This document shows positions 24,015 to 32,168 of a stretch of 64,000 bases of DNA, one piece after another; the first letter of the stretch is position 1, and the number at the start of each line of letters is the position of its first letter. The position numbers were made by a program, and so were the translations under genes. The notes under the pieces were generated by a model. The model ran no database searches. It was not told the origin of the DNA and saw only the letters and a program-made list of their open reading frames with translations. Origin of the DNA: Bradyrhizobium glycinis (GTDB lineage Bacteria > Pseudomonadota > Alphaproteobacteria > Rhizobiales > Xanthobacteraceae); contig NZ_JACCHQ010000032.1 in the NCBI RefSeq assembly GCF_016031655.1, positions 19,368 to 83,367 on the forward strand, given 5' to 3'.

Positions 24015-24752
24015 ATGATTCTCTATCCGGCGATCGACCTCAAGAACGGCCAGTGCGTGCGCCTCGAGCAAGGCGACATGGCGCGCGCGACCGTGTTCAA
24101 TCTCAATCCCGCATCCCAGGCGCAGAGCTTTGCCGCGCAGGGTTTTGAATATCTCCACGTCGTCGACCTCGACGGTGCCTTCGCCGGCAAGCCGGTGAAT
24201 GCCGAGGCTGTCGAAGCGATGCTGAAGACAATCAAGATTCCGGTGCAGCTCGGCGGCGGCATCCGCGATCTCGCGACCGTCGAAGCCTGGCTCGACAAGG
24301 GCATCACCCGCGTCATCATCGGCACCGCCGCGGTGCGCGATCCGGAGCTGGTGAAGTCCGCCGCGAAGACATTCCCCGGCCGGGTGGCCGTGGGCCTCGA
24401 TGCCCGTGACGGCAAGGTCGCGGTCGAAGGCTGGGCCGAGACCTCGCAGGTGACGGCGCTGGAGATCGCAAAGCGGTTCGAGGATGCGGGCGTTGCCGCC
24501 ATCATCTTCACCGACATCGCGCGCGACGGCCTGCTCAAGGGCTTGAACTTAGAGGCGACGATTGCGCTGGCCGACGCCATCTCGATCCCCGTGATCGCCT
24601 CCGGCGGCCTCGCCTCGATCGAGGACGTGAAAGCCATGCTGACGCCGCGCGCCAAGAAGCTCGCCGGTGCGATCGCCGGCCGCGCACTCTATGACGGCCG
24701 GCTCGATCCGGCCGCCGCCCTCACCCTGATCCGCGACGCGCGCAGGAGCTGA
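24015..24752 (+). CDS. hisA: ProFAR isomerase HisA
   Basis: 245-residue (beta/alpha)8 barrel that isomerises ProFAR to PRFAR, the fourth step of histidine synthesis. Catalytic Asp near the start lies in Tyr-Pro-Ala-Ile-Asp-Leu-Lys-Asn-Gly. The second catalytic Asp lies in Ile-Phe-Thr-Asp-Ile-Ala-Arg-Asp-Gly. Phosphate-binding Gly-Gly-Gly-Ile-Arg and Ala-Ser-Gly-Gly are present. The ATG at 24015 replaces a longer frame that translates the preceding repeat. hisF follows 3 bp later. Confidence 0.97.
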   Translation: MILYPAIDLKNGQCVRLEQGDMARATVFNLNPASQAQSFAAQGFEYLHVVDLDGAFAGKPVNAEAVEAMLKTIKIPVQLGGGIRDLATVEAWLDKGITRVIIGTAAVRDPELVKSAAKTFPGRVAVGLDARDGKVAVEGWAETSQVTALEIAKRFEDAGVAAIIFTDIARDGLLKGLNLEATIALADAISIPVIASGGLASIEDVKAMLTPRAKKLAGAIAGRALYDGRLDPAAALTLIRDARRS

Positions 24753-24755
24753 CCC

Positions 24756-25529
24756 ATGTTCAAGGTACGCGTCATCCCCTGCCTCGACGTCAAGGACGGC
24801 CGCGTCGTCAAGGGCGTCAACTTCGTCGATCTCAGGGATGCCGGCGATCCCGTCGAAGCCGCGATCGCTTATGACGCGGCCGGCGCCGACGAGCTCACCT
24901 TCCTCGACATCACCGCGACCCACGAGAACCGCGGCATCATGCTGGACGTGGTCCGACGCACGGCGGAAGCCTGCTTCATGCCTGTCACCGTCGGCGGCGG
25001 CGTGCGCGAGGTCAACGACATCAAGACGCTGCTGCGCGCCGGTGCCGACAAGGTCTCGATCAACAGCGCCGCAGTATCCCGCCGCGAATTCGTCAAGGAA
25101 GCGGCCGAAAAATTCGGCGAGCAATGTGTGGTGGTCGCGATCGACGCCAAGCGGGTCAAGCGTCCGGGCGGCGACCGCTGGGAGATCTTCACCCATGGCG
25201 GGCGCAACTCCACCGGCATCGACGCGATCGAATACGCGCAAGAGGTGGTTTCCCTCGGCGCCGGGGAGATCCTGCTCACATCGATGGACCGCGACGGCAC
25301 GCGGCAGGGATTCGACATTCCGCTGACCCGCGCGATCGCCGACAGCGTACCCGTTCCCGTGATCGCCTCGGGCGGCGTCGGCAATCTCGACCATCTCGTC
25401 GACGGTATCCGCGACGGGCACGCCACGGCGGTGCTGGCGGCTTCGATCTTCCATTTCGGGGAATTCACCATCCGTGAGGCCAAGGAGCACATGGCGCGGC
25501 GTGGGCTGCCGATGCGCCTGGATGCCTGA
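24756..25529 (+). CDS. hisF: Imidazole glycerol phosphate synthase, cyclase subunit HisF
   Basis: 257-residue barrel that joins PRFAR with HisH-derived ammonia to give IGP and AICAR. The canonical start Val-Ile-Pro-Cys-Leu-Asp-Val-Lys-Asp-Gly-Arg-Val-Val-Lys-Gly contains the first catalytic Asp. The second lies in Leu-Leu-Thr-Ser-Met-Asp-Arg-Asp-Gly-Thr. The four phosphate-site Gly clusters are intact. It starts 3 bp after hisA. Confidence 0.98.
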   Translation: MFKVRVIPCLDVKDGRVVKGVNFVDLRDAGDPVEAAIAYDAAGADELTFLDITATHENRGIMLDVVRRTAEACFMPVTVGGGVREVNDIKTLLRAGADKVSINSAAVSRREFVKEAAEKFGEQCVVVAIDAKRVKRPGGDRWEIFTHGGRNSTGIDAIEYAQEVVSLGAGEILLTSMDRDGTRQGFDIPLTRAIADSVPVPVIASGGVGNLDHLVDGIRDGHATAVLAASIFHFGEFTIREAKEHMARRGLPMRLDA

Positions 25530-25619
25530 CGACTCCCGTTCGTAACGATGCTACATTGGCGGATGGAGATGGCCGCCGTGGCCAAATCTGTTGCCAAGCG
25601 TGTTTTTCGAGTGAGTCCG

Positions 25620-25943
25620 ATGCCGCGTTTCACGATCCATGATCTGGCCGAGACCATCGACGCCCGCGCGGCGTCCGGCGGCGAAGCATCGTATACCCGC
25701 AAGCTGCTCGACAAAGGCCCCGAGCATTGCGCCAAGAAGTTCGGCGAGGAGGCAGTCGAAACCGTAATCGCTGCAATCGAAAACGATCGCGCGCACCTGA
25801 TCGCTGAAAGTGCCGACCTGCTCTATCATTTCCTTGTGCTACTGAAGGCCCGCGGCATAAAGCTGGAAGAGGTCGAGGCCGCGCTGGACAAGCGGACCTC
25901 GATGTCGGGGCTGGAAGAGAAGGCGTCGCGCAAGGGCGGCTAG
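25620..25943 (+). CDS. hisE: Phosphoribosyl-ATP pyrophosphatase HisE
   Basis: 107-residue monofunctional PRA-PH, the second step of histidine synthesis. The MazG-like motifs Lys-Phe-Gly-Glu-Glu-Ala-Val-Glu-Thr and Glu-Ser-Ala-Asp-Leu-Leu-Tyr-His coordinate Mg2+. The frame is open from 25548 with ATGs at 25548, 25563 and 25569. The ATG at 25620 (Met-Pro-Arg-Phe-Thr-Ile-His-Asp-Leu) is chosen because it gives the length and N-terminus usual for rhizobial HisE. Confidence 0.93.
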   Translation: MPRFTIHDLAETIDARAASGGEASYTRKLLDKGPEHCAKKFGEEAVETVIAAIENDRAHLIAESADLLYHFLVLLKARGIKLEEVEAALDKRTSMSGLEEKASRKGG

Positions 25944-25979
25944 GCAAGGGCGAATAGATCGCAACGGAAAGGCGGCGTC

Positions 25980-26936
25980 ATGGATATCCGCGCACCCGAG
26001 CAGCAGTACAATCCCTACCGCGTCTATACGCGCGAGCAATGGGCGCGGCTGCGCGACGATACGCCGATGACGCTGGAGCCGGGCGAGTTCGACCGGCTGC
26101 GCTCGCTGCACGACCGCCTCGACCTGCAGGAGGTCGAGGACATTTATCTGCCGCTGTCGCGCCTGTTGTCGATCTACGTCGACGCGACGCAGCGGCTGTA
26201 TTACGCCGAGCGCCAGTTCCTCAACATCCGGGATCGCAAGGTGCCCTACATCATCGGCGTCGCCGGCTCGGTGGCGGTCGGGAAATCCACCACGGCACGT
26301 GTGCTCCAGGCGCTCCTGGCACGCTGGTCGCCGCGGCCGAAGGTCGAGCTGATCACCACGGACGGATTTCTCTATCCCAACGCGGTGCTCGAGCGTCAGG
26401 GCATCATGCAGAAGAAGGGTTTCCCGGAGAGCTACGATCTGCCGCTGCTGCTCAGCTTCCTCTCCGATATCAAGTCCGGCCGCGGCCACGTGCGCGCGCC
26501 GGTCTATTCGCATCTGACCTACGACATCGTGCCGAACCAATGGGCCGAGATCGACCAGCCCGACATCCTGATCGTCGAAGGCGTCAATGTGCTGCAGACC
26601 GGCAAGCTGCCGCGCGACGGCAAGGCGGTGCCGGTGGTTTCCGACTTCTTCGATTTCTCGGTCTATATCGACGCCGACGAAGCGGCGCTGCGGCAATGGT
26701 ACATCAAGCGCTTCCTGGCGCTGCGCGACACCGCGTTCACCGATCCAAAATCCTACTTCAACCGCTATGCGCTGTTGTCGGACGAGGAAGCCACCGCCAC
26801 CGCGATCGCGATCTGGGAGCGCACCAACCTCGCCAATCTCGAGGACAACATCCTGCCGACCCGGCCGCGTGCGACGCTGATCCTCAAGAAGGGCGCCGAC
26901 CATACGGTGGAGAGCGTGGCGCTCAGACGGCTGTAA
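25980..26936 (+). CDS. coaA: Pantothenate kinase (type I)
   Basis: 318-residue prokaryotic type I PanK, the first and controlling step of CoA synthesis. The P-loop Gly-Ser-Val-Ala-Val-Gly-Lys-Ser-Thr-Thr lies near residue 97. The family segments Asp-Gly-Phe-Leu-Tyr-Pro-Asn, Lys-Lys-Gly-Phe-Pro-Glu-Ser-Tyr-Asp and Tyr-Ile-Asp-Ala-Asp-Glu are present. It follows hisE by 36 bp, and the hisE-coaA order is common in Rhizobiales. Confidence 0.97.
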   Translation: MDIRAPEQQYNPYRVYTREQWARLRDDTPMTLEPGEFDRLRSLHDRLDLQEVEDIYLPLSRLLSIYVDATQRLYYAERQFLNIRDRKVPYIIGVAGSVAVGKSTTARVLQALLARWSPRPKVELITTDGFLYPNAVLERQGIMQKKGFPESYDLPLLLSFLSDIKSGRGHVRAPVYSHLTYDIVPNQWAEIDQPDILIVEGVNVLQTGKLPRDGKAVPVVSDFFDFSVYIDADEAALRQWYIKRFLALRDTAFTDPKSYFNRYALLSDEEATATAIAIWERTNLANLEDNILPTRPRATLILKKGADHTVESVALRRL

Positions 26937-27038
26937 GCGCGCCGGACAGCCGAGCCGATTGCAATTTTCCGGCTGAGTATCTTTTGATGCAGACCGACAA
27001 AGGGTATTCCGATATGGCCTTCGAAAACGTGAGGGGCC

Positions 27039-27278
27039 ATGGTTGATCGTCTCAGAAGCGCTGCAGAGCATCTTGAAGCGCCGACATGTCCAGACTGCCA
27101 CGTCGAGATGAAGTGGTTCCGCTCGGAATTGCTCACGGACGAGCCGACCCCAGTCATCGCGCATCTCTTCGTGTGCCCGCATTGCAAGCGCGCCGCACAG
27201 GCAAATACCGTCTTCCGGAGAGGCCAGACGACGCCCGACAGGCTATCTGCACCGCGCTTTATTGCCTCTGCTGCATGA
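27039..27278 (+). CDS. Small zinc-ribbon-like protein
   Basis: 79 residues with two CxxC-type knuckles, Cys-Pro-Asp-Cys-His (about 17-21) and Cys-Pro-His-Cys-Lys (about 46-50). They are separated by about 28 residues and preceded by the aromatic Lys-Trp-Phe-Arg-Ser-Glu. This spacing is that of a zinc ribbon. It may bind RNA or DNA or be a partner subunit, but nothing in the context decides. The ATG at 27039 has a weak upstream purine stretch (gaggggcc). It is the last gene of the rightward run, converging with a permease gene. Confidence 0.6.
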   Translation: MVDRLRSAAEHLEAPTCPDCHVEMKWFRSELLTDEPTPVIAHLFVCPHCKRAAQANTVFRRGQTTPDRLSAPRFIASAA

Positions 27279-27323
27279 CATGCTGCGATCGACCGATCGC
27301 CCGCTCCAGGCCCGGCATGACGA

Positions 27324-28382
27324 TCATTTCGGGGACCCCTGTTGCGACTTCGAGACGACGAAGATGTGCCACGTCGTCAGAAACATCGCAGCGACGAGCG
27401 GGCCGATGACGAAGCCGTTCGCGCCGAACGTCGCAAGGCCGCCCAGGGTGGCAAGCAGCACGACATAGCTCGGCATCTGGATCGACTGGCCGACCAGGAT
27501 CGGGCGGAGAAAATTGTCCGCAAGGCCGATCACGAAAGTGCCGAAAGCGAGCAGGATGAGGCCCTTAGTGACGGCGCCTGCCACGAGCAGATAGAGCGCG
27601 ACCGGAACCCAGACCAGGGCGGAGCCGAGGACGGGCAGAAGTGAAAGCAGCGCCATGACGGCGCCCGCCAGCAGCGGCGCAGTCAGCCCGAGCACCCAGA
27701 AGATCAGCCCGCCAAGCGCTCCCTGGATCATTGCAACCAGGATGATGCCCTTGATCGTCCCGCGAACCGACAGGGTGAACGCATCCAGGATCTCGGCGGT
27801 ATGGCTCGCACGCAGCGGCAGCGCGCTCCGGATGCGCAGGTTCAGTTCGTCACCGTCGCGCAGGAAGAAGAACAGCAGGTACAGCATCACGAGCAGGCTC
27901 GCGACAAACTCCACGGTCAACTGGCCGATATTGATCGCGTGCCCCGCCAGTTGCTGTCCGGCCGGGACCACCAGGCTCGACAGGCGTTCTTTCAGGGCCG
28001 TCAGATCGATGCCAGCCAGGCGATCCGAGATGGAAGCGGCCCAGCCCGGCAGCGCGGCTTTCAGCTGCTGCAGGGGATGCGCCAGATTGATCTCGCCACT
28101 TTGGACGCGCTGAACCAGCTCGCCTCCCTGGTCGATGAGCGAAGCGATCACGATGGCGACGGGGATCAGGACCATGACGACCACGACGACGACAGTGAAA
28201 AGTGCCGCAAGGTTGCGCCGTTTCGGAAACGTTTCCAGGCAACGCCGATAGAACGGCGCGAAGATGATCGCCAGCAGCGTGGCCCACAACACAGCGCCGG
28301 AGAACGGCCAAAGCAGCCAACCGAACGCGAGTGAGATCACGCCAAGCCAGACGAGGAATGAGCGGCTTTCCGATGTCCTCAC
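27324..28382 (-). CDS. AI-2E family permease (PerM/YdiK type)
   Basis: 352-residue polytopic membrane protein with about eight helices. The first helix pair (Phe-Gly-Trp-Leu-Leu-Trp-Pro-Phe) and the Leu-Val-Met-Leu-Tyr-Leu-Leu-Phe-Phe-Phe-Leu-Arg-Asp-Gly segment are typical. So are Gly-Leu-Ala-Asp-Asn-Phe-Leu-Arg-Pro and Phe-Gly-Ala-Asn-Gly-Phe-Val-Ile-Gly-Pro. Family members export diverse small molecules or act as Na+/H+ antiporters, and the AI-2 link holds for few of them. Substrate unknown. Confidence 0.88.
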   Translation of the reverse strand: MRTSESRSFLVWLGVISLAFGWLLWPFSGAVLWATLLAIIFAPFYRRCLETFPKRRNLAALFTVVVVVVMVLIPVAIVIASLIDQGGELVQRVQSGEINLAHPLQQLKAALPGWAASISDRLAGIDLTALKERLSSLVVPAGQQLAGHAINIGQLTVEFVASLLVMLYLLFFFLRDGDELNLRIRSALPLRASHTAEILDAFTLSVRGTIKGIILVAMIQGALGGLIFWVLGLTAPLLAGAVMALLSLLPVLGSALVWVPVALYLLVAGAVTKGLILLAFGTFVIGLADNFLRPILVGQSIQMPSYVVLLATLGGLATFGANGFVIGPLVAAMFLTTWHIFVVSKSQQGSPK

Positions 28383-28495
28383 GTGCTTGCCGGCCTCCCG
28401 TCGCTACTTGCCCGACGTGCTAGCACATGACAGCGGCGGGGCGGCAAGTTTCGCCCCGCCTCCGTCGCGCCGGCGGCGGGATCAGATGAGGCCTG

Positions 28496-29125
28496 TCACT
28501 TGCCGGCTTTTGCGGCCCAATCGGCCATCTTGATGCGGCCCGCAAAGGTGGCGGGACCAGGGGCGCCGGCCTTGTAGACGAAGGCCTCGCCTTCATGGAC
28601 GTCGCCCGCGTCCTTGCCGAAGGCATCGGCGATGTTGGTCTTGTGGGTGACCAGGACCGTGTTGGTGCCGGCCTGCGGCGGCGCATCGACGAGCTGACGC
28701 ACGGCCTGCCCGGCCTTGGCATTGGCGCCGGTCGGGTTTGCCATTCCCGATGCGCTGGCGTTGCTGCTGTCGGTCAACGCATCTACCGGCTTGACCTCGC
28801 GGCCGGAGATCAGTTTGCCGGCCTCGACCGCGCGGTTCAGGCGGCTGGTGTAGACGTCACCGATGGGGATCGCGAGGTCCTTGATCGCCGTCCCGATCAG
28901 GCGCGCCGCCTCCCTGCCCTTCTCGCTGAGCTGACGCTGGGCGCTCATGTCGTCGAACTTGAAGGGGTAGACATCCTTCTGGCTGTCGTCGGTCGCGGTG
29001 TGACGGAAAATCAGGACATAGCCGCCCTGCTTGAGCGACGAGATGAGGTCCGGTGTATCGGCGGCTGCGTGCCGAGAGATTCCAGCGAGGAGGACAATCA
29101 GGACAAGGCGGCAAAGCACGTTCAT
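28496..29125 (-). CDS. Exported histidine-phosphatase-superfamily protein
   Basis: 209 residues with a signal peptide (about 1-22, Leu-Cys-Arg-Leu-Val-Leu-Ile-Val-Leu-Leu-Ala-Gly then Ala-Ala-Ala). The mature domain has Val-Leu-Ile-Phe-Arg-His-Thr-Ala-Thr, the RHx motif with the phosphate-accepting His. It also has Tyr-Thr-Ser-Arg-Leu-Asn-Arg-Ala and the second catalytic His in Val-Thr-His-Lys-Thr-Asn. The substrate is not identifiable. The ATG at 29125 gives a standard signal peptide, whereas the longer frame to 29158 does not. It lies between a permease and a sensor kinase in the same orientation. Confidence 0.8.
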   Translation of the reverse strand: MNVLCRLVLIVLLAGISRHAAADTPDLISSLKQGGYVLIFRHTATDDSQKDVYPFKFDDMSAQRQLSEKGREAARLIGTAIKDLAIPIGDVYTSRLNRAVEAGKLISGREVKPVDALTDSSNASASGMANPTGANAKAGQAVRQLVDAPPQAGTNTVLVTHKTNIADAFGKDAGDVHEGEAFVYKAGAPGPATFAGRIKMADWAAKAGK

Positions 29126-29208
29126 GCGCAAAATCCTTTGTTGCAAATGGCCCCTCAAGGATCGTGACGCGCAACACGCGCGATTTCAATTGCGATCGTC
29201 GGACGAGA

Positions 29209-31476
29209 TCAGGTTCCCGTGAGATCCGGAACCGTCAGGTGTCGGGACGCGGCGAGGCCCGCCAGCGCCTCCTCGAGCTTCTCGCGGTCGAGCGGCTTGA
29301 TCAGAAATCCGTTCATGCCCGCCTCGAAGCAGGCATAGCGATCCTCCACCAGCGTGTTGGCGGTGAGCGCCAGGATCGGCGTGTGCTGAGCGCCCAAGTG
29401 ACCACCCAAGTGACCGCCTAAGGCGGCCTCGTGAGCGCGGATGCGCTTTGTCGCCTCGATGCCGTCGAGCTGCGGCATCTGGATGTCCATCAGCACGAGA
29501 TCGTAGGGCGTGCCGGCCGATGAGGCGGCGAGCCAGGACTCCAGCGCGGCTTCGCCGTGGACGGCGATGACGACGCGATGGCCGAGCTTGGTCAGCAGCG
29601 AGCGCATCAGCAAGGCGTTGATCTCGTTGTCCTCGGCGACGAGGATCGACAGGCCTTTCGCGGGCGCGGCGCCAGCCGATGCCAGCGGCGGCTCCGGCGC
29701 GAGATCCGGCGAGGCGACCTCCGGCGTCAGGGCAAGGCGTGCGGCGAGCGAGGCCGCACGCAGCGGCTTCACCAGAAAGCCGGTGAAGGCCGGCGACAGC
29801 TTCTCGTGCCGCGAGCTCGACGTCAGCAGCACGAGGCGCTGCAAGGCATGCGCGCGGGCGGCCTCACCGAGATGATCGGCCATGGCTGGACCGATCGCAC
29901 GATCGATCAGCACCGCGTGCCATGAGCGTTCCGGCAGCAACGCTTCGGCGACCGCCGCATCTGCAACCAGGCAGGTCTGGCCGCCCCAGCGTTCGAGGCG
30001 CCGCGCGATGAGCGAGGCTTCGATGCCGTCGGCGACGAGGAGCATCGACTTGCCGGTGAGGTCGGGGCTCGGAAATGCGGTTTGTCCCGCCCCGCCTTGC
30101 GACGGCGGAAGCGGCACCGCGACCTCGAAGGTCGAGCCCTTCCCCGGTTCGCTCGTGAGCGTGATGCGGCCGCCCATGCGCTTGACGATGCGCTCGCTGA
30201 TGGCGAGGCCAAGTCCGGTGCCGCCATAGGTGCGGGCGACGCGCTCGTCGGCCTGCTCGAACTCGCGGAAGATGCGCTGCTGGGCCTCGGCTGCGATGCC
30301 GATGCCGGTGTCGCGAACCAGGAAGCTGATCTCGTTCGCCCAGATGCCGGGCTCGACGATCAGTGCCACGCCGCCGTTGCTCGTGAACTTGATGGCGTTG
30401 CCGGCGAGGTTGAGCAGCACCTGACGCAGCCGCGCGGCATCGCCGACCACTTCGAGCGGCAGGCGCTCGTCGACATAGGCGGCGATCTCGAGCGTCTTCG
30501 CCTGCGCGCGCGGCGCGAGCAGCTCGGTGATCTCCTCGATCAGGGTCGAGAGTGCGAAGGGACGTTGATCGAGGTCGAGCTTGCCGGCTTCGATCTTGGA
30601 ATAGTCGAGCAGCTCCTCGATCAGAGCCATCAAGGCTTCGCCGGAGGTCTTCACCGCTCTGGCATAGGTCGCCTGCTCCGGCGTCAGATTGGTGTCGAGC
30701 AATAGGCCGCCCATGCCGATGATGCCGTTCAATGGCGTGCGGATTTCGTGCGAGGCCATCGCCAGGAAGCGCGACTTGGCGCGGTTGGCGGCATCGGCCT
30801 GGTCGCGCGCGTCGGACAATGCGCGCTCGGTCTCGGTGCGGTCGGTGACGTCGCGTCCCACGCTCTGCAACTCGGCGGGCTGGCCAGCATCGCGGCGGAC
30901 ATAGCCCTCGCGCCAGGCGATCCAGCGCGCGCCGAGCGGCGTTGCGATCTTCTGGTCGTGAATGCGCGTGCCGCTGCTCTCGCGGGCGCTGTCGCCCTGC
31001 TCCAGCACGTCGAAATCGAAGCGCGTGCCGACCAGCGCGCTGCGCGCCTGCCCTGCGAGCGCGCAATAGGCCTCGTTGGCAAAGGTGATGCGGCCATCGG
31101 TAGCGCGTAGCACGATCAGGTCGCCCTGCTGCTCGAACAGGCTGCGGGCGCGCTCTTCCGCTTCCTTCAGCTCCCAATTGCGATCGATCAAGGCCTCATT
31201 GTGTGCGGCGAGCGTCCGTAGGCGTTTGCTAACGAAGCGCAGGCGCATGCTCAGCGTCGCAAGGCCGAGGCAGGCGAGCGCGAACAGGAAGCTGGCGCCG
31301 ATCGCAAAGGCGTGGGGATCGTAGCCGGAATTGTCGGACCGGCTGCCGGAGACGAAGCCATAGGCGCCGCCGAACGTCGCCGAGAAGATCATGAAGGAGC
31401 GGATCGCGAAGGCGAGCCTCGGATGCCGCCGCCTGAAGCGGCGCATGCGCACCTTGATCCGGAACGTCCGACTCAT
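29209..31476 (-). CDS. Hybrid sensor histidine kinase with two receiver domains
   Basis: 755 residues. Two membrane helices (about 21-44 and 56-77) are followed by a PAS domain (about 108-215), a HisKA domain with phospho-acceptor His243 in Ser-His-Glu-Ile-Arg-Thr-Pro, and a HATPase domain with N box Asn-Ala-Ile-Lys-Phe, Asp-Thr-Gly-Ile-Gly-Ile and Gly-Gly-Thr-Gly-Leu-Gly-Leu. A degenerate receiver follows (about 500-605). The C-terminal receiver has Glu-Asp-Asn, Leu-Met-Asp-Ile-Gln-Met-Pro and Lys-Pro. The first receiver keeps Leu-Ile-Asp-Arg but not the acidic pair. A 12-bp tandem repeat (29393-29416) inserts Gly-Gly-His-Leu twice in the last receiver. No dedicated output gene lies nearby. 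Signal unknown. Confidence 0.92.
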   Translation of the reverse strand: MSRTFRIKVRMRRFRRRHPRLAFAIRSFMIFSATFGGAYGFVSGSRSDNSGYDPHAFAIGASFLFALACLGLATLSMRLRFVSKRLRTLAAHNEALIDRNWELKEAEERARSLFEQQGDLIVLRATDGRITFANEAYCALAGQARSALVGTRFDFDVLEQGDSARESSGTRIHDQKIATPLGARWIAWREGYVRRDAGQPAELQSVGRDVTDRTETERALSDARDQADAANRAKSRFLAMASHEIRTPLNGIIGMGGLLLDTNLTPEQATYARAVKTSGEALMALIEELLDYSKIEAGKLDLDQRPFALSTLIEEITELLAPRAQAKTLEIAAYVDERLPLEVVGDAARLRQVLLNLAGNAIKFTSNGGVALIVEPGIWANEISFLVRDTGIGIAAEAQQRIFREFEQADERVARTYGGTGLGLAISERIVKRMGGRITLTSEPGKGSTFEVAVPLPPSQGGAGQTAFPSPDLTGKSMLLVADGIEASLIARRLERWGGQTCLVADAAVAEALLPERSWHAVLIDRAIGPAMADHLGEAARAHALQRLVLLTSSSRHEKLSPAFTGFLVKPLRAASLAARLALTPEVASPDLAPEPPLASAGAAPAKGLSILVAEDNEINALLMRSLLTKLGHRVVIAVHGEAALESWLAASSAGTPYDLVLMDIQMPQLDGIEATKRIRAHEAALGGHLGGHLGAQHTPILALTANTLVEDRYACFEAGMNGFLIKPLDREKLEEALAGLAASRHLTVPDLTGT
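29393..29416. repeat. 12-bp tandem duplication in the sensor kinase gene
   Basis: cccaagtgacca at 29393-29404 is followed directly by cccaagtgaccg at 29405-29416 (11 of 12 identical), encoding two Gly-Gly-His-Leu units on the minus strand. A third, degenerate unit (cctaaggcggcc) follows. Confidence 0.7.
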
Positions 31477-31593
31477 CGCAACCGACCCTTGCCTGAAACC
31501 CCCGCCGCCGCGTGCGACGATGGCCCGCCGACCTTGCGAACAGCTTGCGGCGGTGACGCCGCCTCCGAACAGGGTTGACGAGGTGTTAACCGA

Positions 31594-32061
31594 TCAGAGC
31601 GACGCCGCCTGGAAGCGGCCGTGGCCGCCACGAGCGCCGACGATCAGCGCCGCCGCCTCGCGCGGCGAGAACGTCTTCGAGCGCACATAGATTCGGTAAT
31701 CCGCCGGTCCTTCACTGGAGAGATAGACCACCTGGCCGCCATCGACCGGCTGCGCGGCGATCGAAACGAGACGCGTCGAGGGACTAGCCTGGCAGGAGTC
31801 CGGCTCGGAGCCGAGGCCGTCGTCGACCACGGCGAAATCCGCAGCGTCGGCATCCTCAGTGATCTGGACCCGCACCGTGGCCCGCGCGGGATCGTCGGTG
31901 AAGGCGACATGCACGCCGGCGGTCCAGAACAGTGAGGTGAGCGCGACCGATGTGTCGCCCAGCGCGATGCAGGGATGCGACACCGATCCGATCTCGGCGC
32001 GGGCGAACACCGCAGCCGCGAACAGGGGAACCGCCGAGGCCAGGAACTTGAAACGCAACAT
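31594..32061 (-). CDS. Small secreted protein of unknown function
   Basis: 155 residues beginning with a signal peptide (about 1-22, Leu-Ala-Ser-Ala-Val-Pro-Leu-Phe-Ala-Ala-Ala-Val-Phe-Ala-Arg-Ala). The mature part has two cysteines (in Ser-His-Pro-Cys-Ile-Ala and Asp-Ser-Cys-Gln-Ala) that could form a disulphide, and a repeated beta-strand-like pattern. The C-terminal Arg-Ile-Tyr-Val-Arg-Ser-Lys-Thr-Phe-Ser-Pro-Arg-Glu-Ala-Ala-Ala is well ordered. No family recognised. It lies downstream of comM on the same strand and upstream of the sensor kinase. Confidence 0.65.
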   Translation of the reverse strand: MLRFKFLASAVPLFAAAVFARAEIGSVSHPCIALGDTSVALTSLFWTAGVHVAFTDDPARATVRVQITEDADAADFAVVDDGLGSEPDSCQASPSTRLVSIAAQPVDGGQVVYLSSEGPADYRIYVRSKTFSPREAAALIVGARGGHGRFQAASL

Positions 32062-32168
32062 GACGCTCTACTCGCTAGGCCCGGGAACTCACAACCGAAA
32101 CGCGTCGGGCCTTATGGTTTGCAGAGCGTAAAGGAAAGTCGTTACCGCCGGGTTGATGCGTGGAATGA

